Assembly: GCA_022432975.1 (NCBI GenBank)
Contig: CM039508.1
Span: 43,340,646-43,404,645 of the forward strand
DNA: 64,000 nucleotides
DNA from: Begonia masoniana
Taxonomy: Eukaryota > Streptophyta > Magnoliopsida > Cucurbitales > Begoniaceae
Direction of reading: 5' to 3'
In this document: in pieces, positions 1-10,210 of the stretch
Numbering within the stretch: position 1 is the stretch's first letter
How the letters are laid out: every line of letters begins with the position of its first letter
Notes under the pieces: generated by a model
The model's database searches: none
What the model saw: only the letters and a program-made list of their open reading frames with translations
Told to the model about the DNA's origin: nothing
Made by a program: the position numbers and the translations under genes

Positions 1-1138
1 AAAGCATAAACTATAAACTCCTAAAACCTAGCTACCCAAACCGAGCAAAACTAACTAAAGGCATCTCCAAAACTCCTCGAGACGACATTCGACGTACGGT
101 GTAGGCCAATCGGCCAAAGAAGGTCACGAGAACTTACCTCGTGCATGCTGAAATCCAAGCTTCGTCCACGAGCGCTGTTTACCTAAGCAATTTACAAGGA
201 TTGACGTTAAAACAAGTTTAAGTTAATAAACTTCCAAATTGTCAAAACCTTGACTAAGCTTTCTAAAGTTTTAATCCATTTCATCGAGCCATTTATTTGA
301 GAAATTTACGCTCGGCACCTCAATTCTCGAATTACGAACTTTTCTGAAAATCCTAAAATTCTCGGATTTTAAACTTTTTCACGAATTGATCCAACTTCGT
401 CCAATAACGTTTAATACGTTCAATAGATACTTATTTAAGGCTAACCTATTAATTACGAACCCTAAATCTCATTTTAAGTCGAAACCCTAAACGAACATAA
501 TTATTTAAAACTCCGAAATCATCGAAATAAAAGCTCTAAGATCGTAGGTTCATACCTAGAACGTCGATTGAAGGAAGAATCGAGAAGAATGGAGACAATC
601 GGAAGGAAGATCGGAGGTTGAAGTGAGAAATCGCCTGAGGAAGAGGGTTCCGTCGTGCAGAGGAAAAAGAGAAAACAAAATAACAGAGAAGAAAGTGTTC
701 TGCCGAGGAGAAAGAGAAAAGAAATATAGTTTTTATTAATTTACTTTGCAAAATTACTATTTTGCCCTTCTTTAGTTTTTCTTCCTTCGGTTCATTAATT
801 GGCTAACAATCCGGGTTCACCAAACCTCCTAATTTCACCAACAAGTCCAACTTATTATTTGGGATTTATTAAAACTGTCCGTTCACAATTTGGACCTCGT
901 TTACTATTTTTACGAGAACGTCTTTTACATTACGAAAAGTGTATTTACTCGGAACATAGTGTTTGGTCTCCGAAAATTCCCATAATTTCCTTAAAATTCT
1001 TATTAATCGTTAGGATCGTAATGACGCTTTCTTTTCGGAAAACGGACCTGATTTGACATATTTACCAAAAATACCATTATATAATAAAATAATAATATAA
1101 TACCTTATATCTGGAATCCGTACAAGCCGGATATTACA
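1..1138 (-). repeat. LTR fragment (minus orientation), left part outside window
   Basis: The right border ends in ..CCGGATATTACA, so on the minus strand an LTR would begin TGTAATATCCGG, matching the TG...CA layout of the other minus-oriented LTRs at 34316 and 61952. Inside is an ACTTACCT motif near 133-140 (a splice-donor-like AGGTAAGT on the minus strand), also found in those LTRs. No coding sequence is credible. The left boundary and any target duplication are not visible, so family assignment (Ty3/gypsy) is inferred from layout only. Confidence 0.45.
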
Positions 1139-2148
1139 ATCTCACTATGAAAAATATGATTTACAATATTTTTCTAGATATCGAATATTTTAGAAAATAT
1201 TCACCGAGAGAAATCATCACTCTTAGAACTCTCAATGTGCTAAAAAACACCCCACATATTTTTCAAACACACTCTTTCTTTTATCTCCCTAAAAAAAGCC
1301 TCATTATTTCTTTCTCTCTTCTCAGAGAAGACCTTCGTTTCTTATTTTTTTCTGCAAGTTTCGAATGCAGGAACTTCTTCGAATGATTTTTCTTTCACAA
1401 GAAAAGAGTATCTCACAAGAGGATAACCCAAGTTGAAAAAATGAGGTGGAGAAGGAATTTTCCTTTTCCTTATTTAGGAGGTGGTTCCATCATCATAACC
1501 ATAATGGAGAGACCCACAAATAGTGAGGGTAGAAGAAAAGATAATTTTTCTTATGCATAAGATGGTCCCTCGTCATAATGGAGAGACCCCAAACATATTT
1601 CACATGTCATGGTCATTTTCTAGTGTAAAGTTTGGTACTATAAGGCTTGCTGCCCATTTATCTAGCTTAGGCCGCTCCCAAACAGGAAAGGCGACCAATA
1701 AATAGTTTAATATCTAATTTATAAATAACTTTTAATGTTAGAATTTAAATTATATTTTACCCAACTAAAAAATCAACCAGTAATGCTACGTTTATCTTAT
1801 TATTTTACTTTTTAAACATACATGTTGACGTAGTAAATAATGATTATTGTAAAAGTACAATTAATGTAATATATTATAAATAATTAATTTATTACTTTAA
1901 TTATACTAATCATTATTTAACACGATAATAAATATGTTTAGAGAAAATATACTTAAAATTTCAACTACTTGCTATCCACATTGGCAAGATTGCTCCATTT
2001 TACTAACCTAATTATTTAGGTGAAATGACTTGACTCATTGTACTAACCTAATTATTTAGGTGGAATGACTTGACTAATATCAACCATGTTGCTCCATCAT
2101 AAACAATTAACTTTTTATAGTATATATTTAATATTATAATAAAGATCA
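1139..2148. other. Intergenic, AT-rich; short direct repeat
   Basis: No gene seen. A 35-bp sequence beginning TACTAACCTAATTATTTAGG is directly repeated at 2001-2035 and 2041-2075 with a 40-bp period. A second short motif, CATAATGGAGAGACCC, occurs twice around 1497-1590. Both look like local duplications in non-coding DNA. Confidence 0.5.
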
Positions 2149-2157
2149 AATAAAATA
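2149..2157. repeat. MULE target-site duplication, left
   Basis: AATAAAATA directly precedes the left TIR and is repeated exactly at 10787-10795 after the right TIR. Confidence 0.92.
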
Positions 2158-2645
2158 GGGTTTTTTTCAAAAAAAACCCTGAACTAACGGTCAACCACAA
2201 AAAAACCCTTCAAAGTTACTGTTCCTCGTATAAAACCTCGAAGTATTTAAAACATTCAACTTAAACCTGGCAGGGGGGGTCGAGAGTACGTACTCGGACT
2301 CCGAGTACGGCCGGTCCAGCTGGACCGGCCGTACTCGACTCTTTTTTGCAAATATTCGAGTCCGAGTACGGCCGGTCCAGCTGGACCGACCGTACTCGGA
2401 CTCCGAGTACGGCCCCCATAGGAGGACCAGCCGTCCTCCTATGGGTAAAACCCGTGACAAAAGTCACGGGTTTTGTCCTGTAGTGCCGAGTACGGCCGGT
2501 CCAAATGGACCGGCCGTACTCTGCCAGTAAAAACCCGTGACAATTGTCACGGGTTTTTTGTCCGCTAGCGCCGAGTACGGCCGGTCCAAATTGACCGGCC
2601 GTACTCTCACCTTAAAAACCCGTGACAATTGTCACGGGTTTTTTG
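2158..2645 (+). repeat. MULE left terminal inverted repeat, palindrome array
   Basis: This matches the reverse complement of about 10328-10786. The first ~130 bp are simple TIR; the rest alternates two palindromes. Type A has half-site GAGTACGGCCGGTCCA (2302-2337, 2359-2402, 2487-2521, 2573-2606, continuing inward at 2657-2691 and a GTACGTAC variant at 2743-2776). Type B has half-site AAAACCCGTGAC (2447-2474, ~2528-2558, ~2614-2645, ~2698-2730, weaker ~2786-2810). A third palindrome, half-site CCCATAGGAGGAC, is at 2415-2445. The A+B unit repeats every 84-86 bp. The 2359-2402 palindrome is missing from the right TIR. Confidence 0.9.
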
Positions 2646-2827
2646 TCCGCTAGCGCCGAGTACGGCCGGTCCATATGGACCGGCCGTACTCGCCCCTTAA
2701 AAACCCGTGACAATTGTCACGGGTTTTTTGTCCTTTAGTGTGGAGTACGTACGGTCCATATGGACCGTACGTACTCGGAGTGCAAAACACCCGTGACAAA
2801 AGTCACGGGTTGGGTTACTCGGCCTCC

Positions 2828-2836
2828 TATATAAAT
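2828..2836 (+). promoter_or_regulatory. TATA box of MULE accessory gene
   Basis: TATATAAAT lies just inside the left palindrome array, followed by a C-run and CT-rich leader, and ~460 bp upstream of the accessory-gene ATG. A matching TATATAAA sits at the mirror position near the right TIR. Confidence 0.55.
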
Positions 2837-3291
2837 CTAACCCCCCCCCCCCATTTCAAATCACACCTCCCTCTCCCTCTCCCATTTTCAATCAAGCATC
2901 TCGCATATCTCCCTCCCTCCATTAATATTTCTTTCCCCTTCCACCTCTTCCAATATTATTTTTCTCCTTCCAGGTATATACAATATTTTTTATATTATTT
3001 ATAAGAGTATTTAATTATTTATATTACGAATGTCAAAGTATATGCATTATATTTTTGTTATATATATCATAAATGTGAAATTGTAAATATTTTAATTTAG
3101 GATTATTTATTTAAATAATTTCGAATAATGTTAATAGTTTTAAATATTTCAATTGTTTATTTATTAAAATAATAAAAATTTGTAATATTATTTTTCAATT
3201 ATCGTTAATTATTTTCTCGTTTATCGTATTCTGCACGGTTTAATTTTAAATACTAAATTTTATTTTTGCGTGAATTTAACAGGATCTTACC

Positions 3292-4527
3292 ATGGAATTT
3301 TTGTCCCAAGATTGCCAAAAAAAGTTTGAGCAAGATCTACGAAAACGATCACTTAACTTTTGCATGCATGTAGACTTTAGCGGTTGGGAGTCGTTGGGCA
3401 TTAAACAAATGTTGGAGAACATTGGCCTAAACGGGATCAATGCATTGACAGGCGAGACATGCGAGAGAATAGTTCGCTTATTCTACGCCAACCTGAGAAC
3501 GATCGGGACCAATGGAGTTTTAACAGGTTTGAGGACGTTCATTCTTGGTTTTGATTTTATGATACGGGCAGAGCAGGTGAATGACATCCTGGGATTTAAC
3601 ATAGAAGGGGCGGAGCAATATTACCATGCTTCCCGAGACTGCCCATTTTTTACATTGCCCGAGGGAGTAGAATTCCTTCGCCAAATTCACAGCAACCCCA
3701 ATATTGGGGTGTTCGTGAAGCCAAGAGCGCACGAGCTGAATGTTAGAGGTCGGGTTCTCCGAAACTTGCTCGCCCACACTCTTCTGCCGCGAGAGGGTCA
3801 TCGAAATCACGTCACTTGCATGGACCTCTATGTCATGGAGAAGCTATGCAACGGGAAGCTTTTTGACCCCGGTTTCATGATTTTAAATCACATGCGTGAG
3901 ATCGGGAGGGCACCCACCACTAATCTCTCATACGGGGCATTGATTATGAAGCTCATCATGCGAGCTAATATTCGCATACCGGTTGGAGAGCAGATAATCC
4001 CTCGTAGATCGACCGACGTATTTGACACGACCCAGTTGATACGGATGGGGATGGTCGAAGTCGATGGCGAGTGGGTGCTGAGGAGAAATCAGGGGGCATC
4101 CACCTCTCGGGCAGTGCCGATGGATGAGACTACATCGCCACCAAATGCCCCCCAAGAGGATGAGAGAAGCAGCTGGGATACTAGGCGGTATTTGCAAGAG
4201 CTATATCATATGCAAGAGACGCATCAAAAGCAGATGATTGATATGCAGCAGCAACAGTACCAGCAACAGCAGCAGATTTATGAGATGCATCGAATGCACT
4301 ACCACCAACAGTACCAGCAACAACAACAAATATATGAGATGCAGCGAACACACAATCAGGAGATGCAGCAATTGCTGGAATCACAGCAAATCCAGCAACA
4401 AGAAATGAAGCAACTGATCTCTGATCAGCATTATCTCAATGAGTCTTATAAAGAGATAAACCAGAAGTGGACGACTTGGATAGACAAACACGGGTCGGAC
4501 TCTGACGATGATGCCCCTCCTGCGTAG
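3292..4527 (+). CDS. MULE accessory protein, putative plant transposon domain, Q-rich tail
   Basis: An uninterrupted 411-residue frame opens at an ATG straight after a likely 5'-UTR intron (donor CCAG/GTATAT at 2973/2974, acceptor AACAG at 3282). Residues ~20-250 resemble the widespread 'putative plant transposon protein' domain: an R-x-FYAN segment (RLFYANLR), a lineage-typical NDILGF motif, and a later LLP-containing helix. Residues ~300-390 are a glutamine/methionine-rich coiled-coil-like tail, and the C-terminus is acidic. There is no nuclease motif and no similarity to MURB that I can see. AATAAA follows at 4566-4571. Function unknown; a DNA-binding or oligomerising helper of transposition is inference from position. 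Confidence 0.75.
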   Translation: MEFLSQDCQKKFEQDLRKRSLNFCMHVDFSGWESLGIKQMLENIGLNGINALTGETCERIVRLFYANLRTIGTNGVLTGLRTFILGFDFMIRAEQVNDILGFNIEGAEQYYHASRDCPFFTLPEGVEFLRQIHSNPNIGVFVKPRAHELNVRGRVLRNLLAHTLLPREGHRNHVTCMDLYVMEKLCNGKLFDPGFMILNHMREIGRAPTTNLSYGALIMKLIMRANIRIPVGEQIIPRRSTDVFDTTQLIRMGMVEVDGEWVLRRNQGASTSRAVPMDETTSPPNAPQEDERSSWDTRRYLQELYHMQETHQKQMIDMQQQQYQQQQQIYEMHRMHYHQQYQQQQQIYEMQRTHNQEMQQLLESQQIQQQEMKQLISDQHYLNESYKEINQKWTTWIDKHGSDSDDDAPPA

Positions 4528-5126
4528 TCTGCTTAGTTGTTGTATGTAAATTTGCTGTACTTTACAATAAACTAAATTATTAGAGTTAAATTATAATAAA
4601 TCGTGCAAATGTTAGAAAATTACGAAAATATTTATATTACCTTTCCATAGTACTAAATTAAAAATACATTCATCATAACCTCAAGTAGCTGAAATCGTAT
4701 TAGGACTCTGATCAAAACCCACTCTGGTAAAAAAAAAATCTCCAGCCCTGGAAATTTACATGCTGTTAAAAATTCAAAGTTTATGTGTTTGACAGAGAAA
4801 GATTAGCTAAACCCTCAAGACGGAACAACATATCACACTGAGCGAGAGAACAACCTGAAAGAAGGAAAGCTCAAGAATTGACTTCCTCACGACATTGAGA
4901 AGAGAGGAGAAAGAAGCCACCCAACGCCACAACACACTGAGAAATGAAGCTAGAAGCACAGGGAAAAGAAACACCACACCACAAGAAGAGAGAAAAGAGA
5001 GGGAGGATCGTCTTGAGGCATTGTCTTCAAAGTGAACGACATTCATGCACGTAGTCTTCTCAGTTTAATTTACAATAAATGTGGAGCCTGTTTATGCAGC
5101 ACTACAACCTCAAAAAACTTTAAAAA

Positions 5127-5531
5127 TTATTCTTTCTGGAATGAAGAAATTAATCCATACGTAGCCAGAAATCGCAAGAAACTCACTAATGAATCCTCAT
5201 GTTGTCTTGTAATCTTCACATTCCACTCTATTGCAAGTTCCATCACATCCTTTTTTACCTGAGGGTCAATATTAGGTGATATTTTGGCCAATTGCTCCAG
5301 CATGTAACTCCTCGCGACACATTCTTCAATATCACTTTCTTCCTTCTTCCACTGTTGAGAAAAATACCCTTGAAACACATCCAAAACAAGCTTTGCTGGA
5401 TCCAAAGACATTTGAAGAGTAGCTGAAATTTCATGGGACGTCAAATCATGACTAGACTTGGTACGCAACTCTTTTTTTACAAGTTCAGAGTTAAAGGCAG
5501 TGTTTGCCTGCAAAGCTTCAAGTTGCTCCAT
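5127..5531 (-). pseudogene. Captured FRIGIDA-like gene fragment A (arm 1)
   Basis: A 134-residue open frame from an ATG. It contains the core pattern of FRIGIDA-like proteins: DPAKLVLDVFQGYF, a helix with LEQLAKISPNIDPQVKKD, then AIEWNVKI and FLATYGLISSF. FRIGIDA-like proteins are plant nuclear scaffold factors, some acting in flowering-time control. The usual family member is ~500 residues, so this is about a quarter of one, without the N-terminal coiled coil. It lies inside a MULE and is mirrored in arm 2, so it is a transduplicated fragment; it could still be translated as a small protein. Confidence 0.75.
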
Positions 5532-5548
5532 TTTAACCGAGTGAATTG

Positions 5549-5841
5549 AGCTCCACCGATGACAGAGCTCGAAACATAATCTTCTCTATTGCAAATGCTC
5601 TTCAAACATCGTCATTCCCTGCCAAAATGGTTCTAGATGCAATAAGATGGTTATACCCTTCAACTATGGGGATTGGAGATATGGAATATGATGAGAATCT
5701 TACTAAGAGGAGTTGTTTTATTTTGTTAGCAGAATTAATGAGGATCCCGGCACATATCACGACTCCAGTTAAAGCAAAGACATTAAAGATGGCCAATGAA
5801 TGGAAAGCTAAAATGAAATGGACATACGAAAATTCTGTAGA
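5549..5841 (+). pseudogene. Captured FRIGIDA-like gene fragment B (arm 1)
   Basis: Diverges from fragment A across ~15 bp. The translation shows a second, different FRIGIDA-like core: PAKMVLDAIRWLYPS, LLAELMRIPAHITTPVK, then ANEWKAKMKWTYENSVEAL. It has no good ATG at the start (only a TTG at 5546) and ends shortly after the arm boundary, so it is an exon fragment. Two diverged modules in opposite orientations imply two capture or rearrangement events, or capture from a repeated domain. Confidence 0.7.
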
Positions 5842-6150
5842 GGCGTTGGGATTACTGCTATAAACAAGCTGCATACTTACAGCAGGTTCTTGGTATTACT
5901 GCTATATCACCAATAAGTGCCACTTTTCACTCGGTAACAAAATAAAACAACTCCTCTTAGCAAAATCGATTGGAAAGCCTGTAGTACGATCGATGATGGG
6001 GAAGAATCAGGCAACAGACAAGGTATGTGATGATGCTATGCGCCGTCATATTTAAAAAAGGGTCTGTACGGTTCAACCCAACCCACCCCGAATCTAAATC
6101 TCAAACTCAAATCTTAACATGGTGAGACTGAATGCGACCAAATCATAACT

Positions 6151-6446
6151 TCTACAGAATTTTCGTATGTCCATTTCATTTTAGCTTTCCATTCATTGGC
6201 CATCTTTAATGTCTCTGCTTTAACTGGAGTCGTGATATGTGCCGGGATCCTCATTAATTCTGCTAACAAAATAAAACAACTCCTCTTAGTAAGATTCTCA
6301 TCATATTCCATATCTCCAATCCCCATAGTTGAAGGGTATAACCATCTTATTGCATCTAGAACCATTTTGGCAGGGAATGACGATGTTTGAAGAGCATTTG
6401 CAATAGAGAAGATTATGTTTCGAGCTCTGTCATCGGTGGAGCTCAA
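6151..6446 (-). pseudogene. Captured FRIGIDA-like gene fragment B (arm 2 copy)
   Basis: Mirror copy of the fragment at 5549-5841, same protein apart from K-to-E near the end of the shared part (AAAG versus CAGAG codon context). The frame runs out of the arm into unrelated loop sequence to a stop at 6114. Confidence 0.7.
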
Positions 6447-6460
6447 TTCACTCGGTTAAA

Positions 6461-6864
6461 ATGGAGCAACTTGAAGCTTTGCAGGCAAACACTGCCTTTA
6501 ACTCTGAACTTGTAAAAAAAGAGTTGCGTACCAAGTCTAGTCATGATTTGACGTCCCATGAAATTTCAGCTACTCTTCAAATGTCTTTGGATCCAGCAAA
6601 GCTTGTTTTGGATGTGTTTCAAGGGTATTTTCTCAACAGTGGAAGAAGGAAGAAAGTGATATTGAAGAATGTGTCGCGAGGAGTTACATGCTGGAGCAAT
6701 TGGCCAAAATATCACCTAATATTGACCCTCAGGTAAAAAAGGATGTGATGGAACTTGCAATAGAGTGGAATGTGAAGATTACAAGACAACATGAGGATTC
6801 ATTAGTGAGTTTCTTGCGATTTCTGGCTACGTATGGATTAATTTCTTCATTCCAGAAAGAATAA
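6461..6864 (+). pseudogene. Captured FRIGIDA-like gene fragment A (arm 2 copy), frameshifted
   Basis: Mirror copy of 5127-5531. It starts at the same ATG, but one A is missing where arm 1 encodes GYFSQQW, so the frame moves after ~55 codons and stops at 6736. The downstream homologous sequence continues to a TAA at 6862-6864. The arms have therefore begun to drift and only arm 1 keeps the 134-codon frame. Confidence 0.7.
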
Positions 6865-7444
6865 TTTTTAAAGTTTTTTGAGGTTGTAGTGCTGCATAAA
6901 CAGGCTCCACATTTATTGTAAATTAAACTGAGAAGACTACGTGCATGAATGTCGTTCACTTTGAAGACAATGCCTCAAGACGATCCTCCCTCTCTTTTCT
7001 CTCTTCTTGTGGTGTGGTGTTTCTTCTCCCTGTGCTTCTAGCTTCATTTCTCAGTGTGTTGTGGCGTTGGGTGGCTTCTTTCTCCTCTCTTCTCAATGTC
7101 GTGAGGAAGTCAATTCTTGAGCTTTCCTTTTTTTCAGGTTGTTCTCTCGCTCAGTGTGATATGCTGTTCCGTCTTGAGGGTTTAGCTAATCTTTCTCTGT
7201 CAAACACATAAACTTTGAATTTTTAACAGCATGTCATCTCTCACTTTCATTATTTCATAAAGGTTCTCTTGGATAAGAGCTCCACCGATGACAGAGCTCG
7301 AAACATCATCTTCTATATATGCGTCGCCTTCTAAATGAATGACTTGAAGCTCTATATTTGTAGGCAAAAATATGTACGAAAATAGAGGTCCAAATGACAT
7401 GAAGAGCAAAGAAATTTATACTAAATCAAAAACTTTACAAAAAT

Positions 7445-9593
7445 TTACACATTCCTGCCACGACCGCGTGTCGAAGATTCCTGCGTCCCATCAAAAGTGT
7501 TAAAGCCCATGAAAGTGTCCTGTGAAGCAGCGCCTGAAGTTGATCCCCGGTTAGGACAAGTGCGAGTATTATGCCCCTGCTGCCGACATATACTACAACG
7601 GACGGTTGCGTTCCTTTTACTGATTCTGGAGCTTGACGGCTCTTCGGGATCTCGCACTCTTGTCTTCTTCGGCCTACCAGGTTGACGTCGCCTTTTTGGC
7701 GGGAGGATTTCGTTCATATCTCGTACGATCGGCCACATTATTGGGCCACTGATCGGACGAATATAGTGTGAATACATCTGCAGGTATCTTCCCCTGTAAT
7801 AGCATTCATGCACGTAGTCTTCTGGCGCGACTCTCATCCAGTACATGCAAGAAATGGAATGGACACACGGGATTCCTGTACGCTCCCACTGAGTGCAGTT
7901 GCACACACCCAAAGTCATGTCCACCTCGAACTGGTCGTATCCATTGCTGACTTGAAAGCGTGTAGCTCCCGAAAACGTTGCATGCCAGTTTCCAGATGCA
8001 CTCTTAAGCTTGTCAAGCTTTGCTTTGATCTTGGGACACAGGATCTCATTTGAATCAAACAGCTTCTCATATTTCTTGACGATGCGAGTCATCAAGCGTG
8101 TTCGGATCAGCTCGAACATGGTCAGGATCGGTTTGTCCCTGACTGGCAAAAGAAGTGCATTGAATGACTCGCTCAAGTTATTCAATCCCAGATCGCACTT
8201 GGCATTCGGAGAGAAGGCATGACTAGCCCAATATTTCGGCTCTTCTGCTCGAAGCCATTCGTGGGCTGCCGGACATAGCTGGTGCAGTTTCCGCATTTCA
8301 TGCTCGAAATGGGCCTCAGTGGGTGCTCTGGCCGCATTCCACATCGCATCTCTGTATGCTTTGCCCCGAAAATGGTTTTTAAAATTTGCATACATATGCC
8401 GGAGGCAGAAGCGGTGTTCAGCGTATGGGAATTGATCTCGAATTGCGCTCCGTAACCCCTGATATTTGCGTGAACAATGGCGTGAATAAAATAATACTCA
8501 ACCCCGAACGCCAAAAAATTTTCAAATAACATATAAAAATGCATCATACCTTTTGTCGATCTGAAATAAGTGTCCAACCGTAGCCATGCGGAGTGTTGAG
8601 GTCTTGCTTTAATATTTGCAAAAACCATGTCCATGAGTCTGTACACTCAGACTCGACATTGGCAACAGCAACGGGGTAGATTCCATCGTTTCCATCAATG
8701 CTGACGGCCGTGAGTAGTTGGCCAGCACACGAGCCCTTTAGATGACAGCCATCCAAGCAGATAACGGGTCTCCCGTACTCCAGCAACCCAGTCTTGCAAG
8801 CAGCCATGCACATGTAGAATCTTTGGAATCCCAATTGATTACGGCCCACTGGGTTTCCATCAATTTTCACTGTGCTGCCCGGATTTGATCTGAATATTTC
8901 GGCTGCATACGACCACAGCTGCCCGTACTGTTCGTCGCACTTCCCTTCAATGAGGGTTCGAGCTATGCTTCTTGCTCTTGTGGCAAGACTGGGTGAAATG
9001 TCGACGGTGAAGTCATTCCTCACTGTCTCCATAATAGATGAGATTTCCCAGGTAGGGTGACTTTTGAACCTGTCCAGGTAATGGTTCGCTAGCCATTTTG
9101 CTGAAGCGCGTCGATTTTCAACTTGCCTCGAGCAACAGTGAGAGTCGATCAAGCTCTTTATTTGAAATGTTCGCTCATTTTGCATCAGCGAAGCATGCAG
9201 TCGCCACCCACATCCATCTCCACATTCAGCCGTCAGTCGACTTCTTTCACATTTAATGTATGTAATACCATAACCATTTTCTATGGAATATTGGTCTATC
9301 TCGTTTTTCAGTTCCTGCAAAGAACCATATTTTTGACCCTTATGAAATCCAAGTGAGATTTGTTCTCTTACCGGTATGCTTTCCACCTCGTCGTCATCTG
9401 AGCCGACCGGTGTTCGAAGCTCATCGTCTAGCGATTTGGAGGTCGAATAAACATATATTTCTTCATTTGCCAGTGGGTTATCGATTGCTCGTACATCACC
9501 ATATTCCGACGTGTTGTCCAAATCCCAATCCATTTCGGCATCACCACTTGATCGCTCATCTAAATCAATCGATCTACTTGAGTCGGAATCCAT
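7445..9593 (-). CDS. MuDR/MULE-type transposase, two coding exons
   Basis: Exon 1 is 9593-8550 and exon 2 is 8458-7445, joined across a 91-bp intron (donor AAAG/GTATGA, acceptor ATATCAG) that restores the family motif SDRQKG followed by the HRFCLRHMYANF helix; ~685 residues. Order: acidic N-terminus; MuDR-type DNA-binding region (~100-190, CERSRL..C..GCGWRLHAS); catalytic MULE core with LDGCHLKG and a second Asp in LISDRQK; SWIM zinc finger CNCTQWERTGIPCVH (~residue 550); a CCHC knuckle CSICRQQGHNTRTCPN near the end. I chose MDSDSS because it follows a possible intron acceptor; an in-frame ATG exists at 9635. No inactivating change seen, so probably functional. Transcribed inward from the right TIR, convergent with the accessory gene. 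Confidence 0.9.
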
Positions 9594-10200
9594 TTTCGTC
9601 GCTAAACAAATCTTCATCAAAAAAAAAATATGCAATCTAATTATTTACAGTACTAGAAATATTCATTAAAACAATATATGGTAAATGATAAAATTGTAAA
9701 AAATAGTATTAGAAATATTCATCGATAATCAATAAAATAACATTATAAATATTTAATTAAAAAAACTCAAGGATATTCATTAAAAAAATATATGAAAAAT
9801 GACAAAATTGAAAAAAATAGTATTATAAATATTCATCGATATTAATAAAAATAACATTATAAATATTTAAATAAAAAACTTAAGGATATTCATTAAAAAG
9901 ATATATGGAAAATGACAAAATTGAAAAAAATAGTATTAGAAATATTCATCGATAATCAAGAAAATAACATTATAAATATTTAAATAAAAAAACTCATAGA
10001 TAAATTAAAATAATTAAATAAATCTAAATACCTGTAAATAAAGCCGGAAGAATATGGTCAGAATAAGAAATTGAAAATAGAAATGAGAGAGATTTGAGAG
10101 AGAGAGCTTAGAGAAAATTGAGAGGGGTAAGGGAGGAGGGAGAGGGTGTGAGAGGGGTAAGGGAGGAGTGAGTGTGTGATTTTTTAAAACTCCGAACTGG
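9594..10200 (-). other. Leader/intron region of MULE transposase, AT-rich repeats
   Basis: This contains a loosely repeated ~120-bp AT-rich unit (ATTCATCGATAAT... about 9650-9990) and the putative 5'-UTR intron 10031-9602. No ORF worth keeping. The sequence 10070-10190 is purine-rich, giving a CT-rich leader on the minus strand. Confidence 0.45.
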
Positions 10201-10202
10201 AG

Positions 10203-10210
10203 TTTATATA
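10203..10210 (-). promoter_or_regulatory. TATA box of MULE transposase gene
   Basis: TATATAAA on the minus strand lies just inside the right palindrome array. A CT-rich leader follows, then a plausible 5'-UTR intron (donor ACAG/GTATTT at 10032/10031, acceptor TTTAG at 9602) ending eight bases before the transposase ATG at 9593. Confidence 0.55.

Larger units (their letters stand above)
4758..5841 (+). repeat. Arm 1 of 1,084-bp internal inverted repeat
   Basis: Arm 1 is the near-perfect reverse complement of 6151-7234. Both arms are 1,084 bp; two single-base indels (an A-run near 5350 and a run near 4860) cancel out, and other differences are few. It starts 187 bp after the accessory-gene AATAAA and carries two FRIGIDA-like fragments in divergent orientation. 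Loop between arms: 5842-6150. Confidence 0.93.
6151..7234 (-). repeat. Arm 2 of 1,084-bp internal inverted repeat
   Basis: Reverse complement of 4758-5841. A one-base loss in an A-run (near 6630) breaks the FRIGIDA-like frame that is open in arm 1. Immediately outside the arm, 7277-7315 holds a 38-bp extra copy of the arm sequence starting GAGCTCCACCGATGACAGAG, so the capture involved more than one duplication step. Confidence 0.93.

Noticed and set aside
2191..2467. Minus-strand ORFs within the left TIR
   Set aside because: Products of palindromic repeats; no homology and same sequence inverted elsewhere.
2302..2810. CRISPR-like array of regularly spaced palindromes
   Set aside because: Eukaryotic context; the 'spacers' are themselves repeated palindromes and the same array is inverted at the other MULE end.
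4807..5046. ORF at the outer end of arm 1 and its mirror at 6945-7211
   Set aside because: Low-complexity Ser/Leu/Phe-rich translation of a CT-rich tract; likely captured untranslated sequence. Kept only as part of the inverted repeat.
8182..8646. Alternative minus-strand frame between transposase exons
   Set aside because: It reads through the 91-bp intron in the wrong frame; the spliced model restores the conserved MULE motif.
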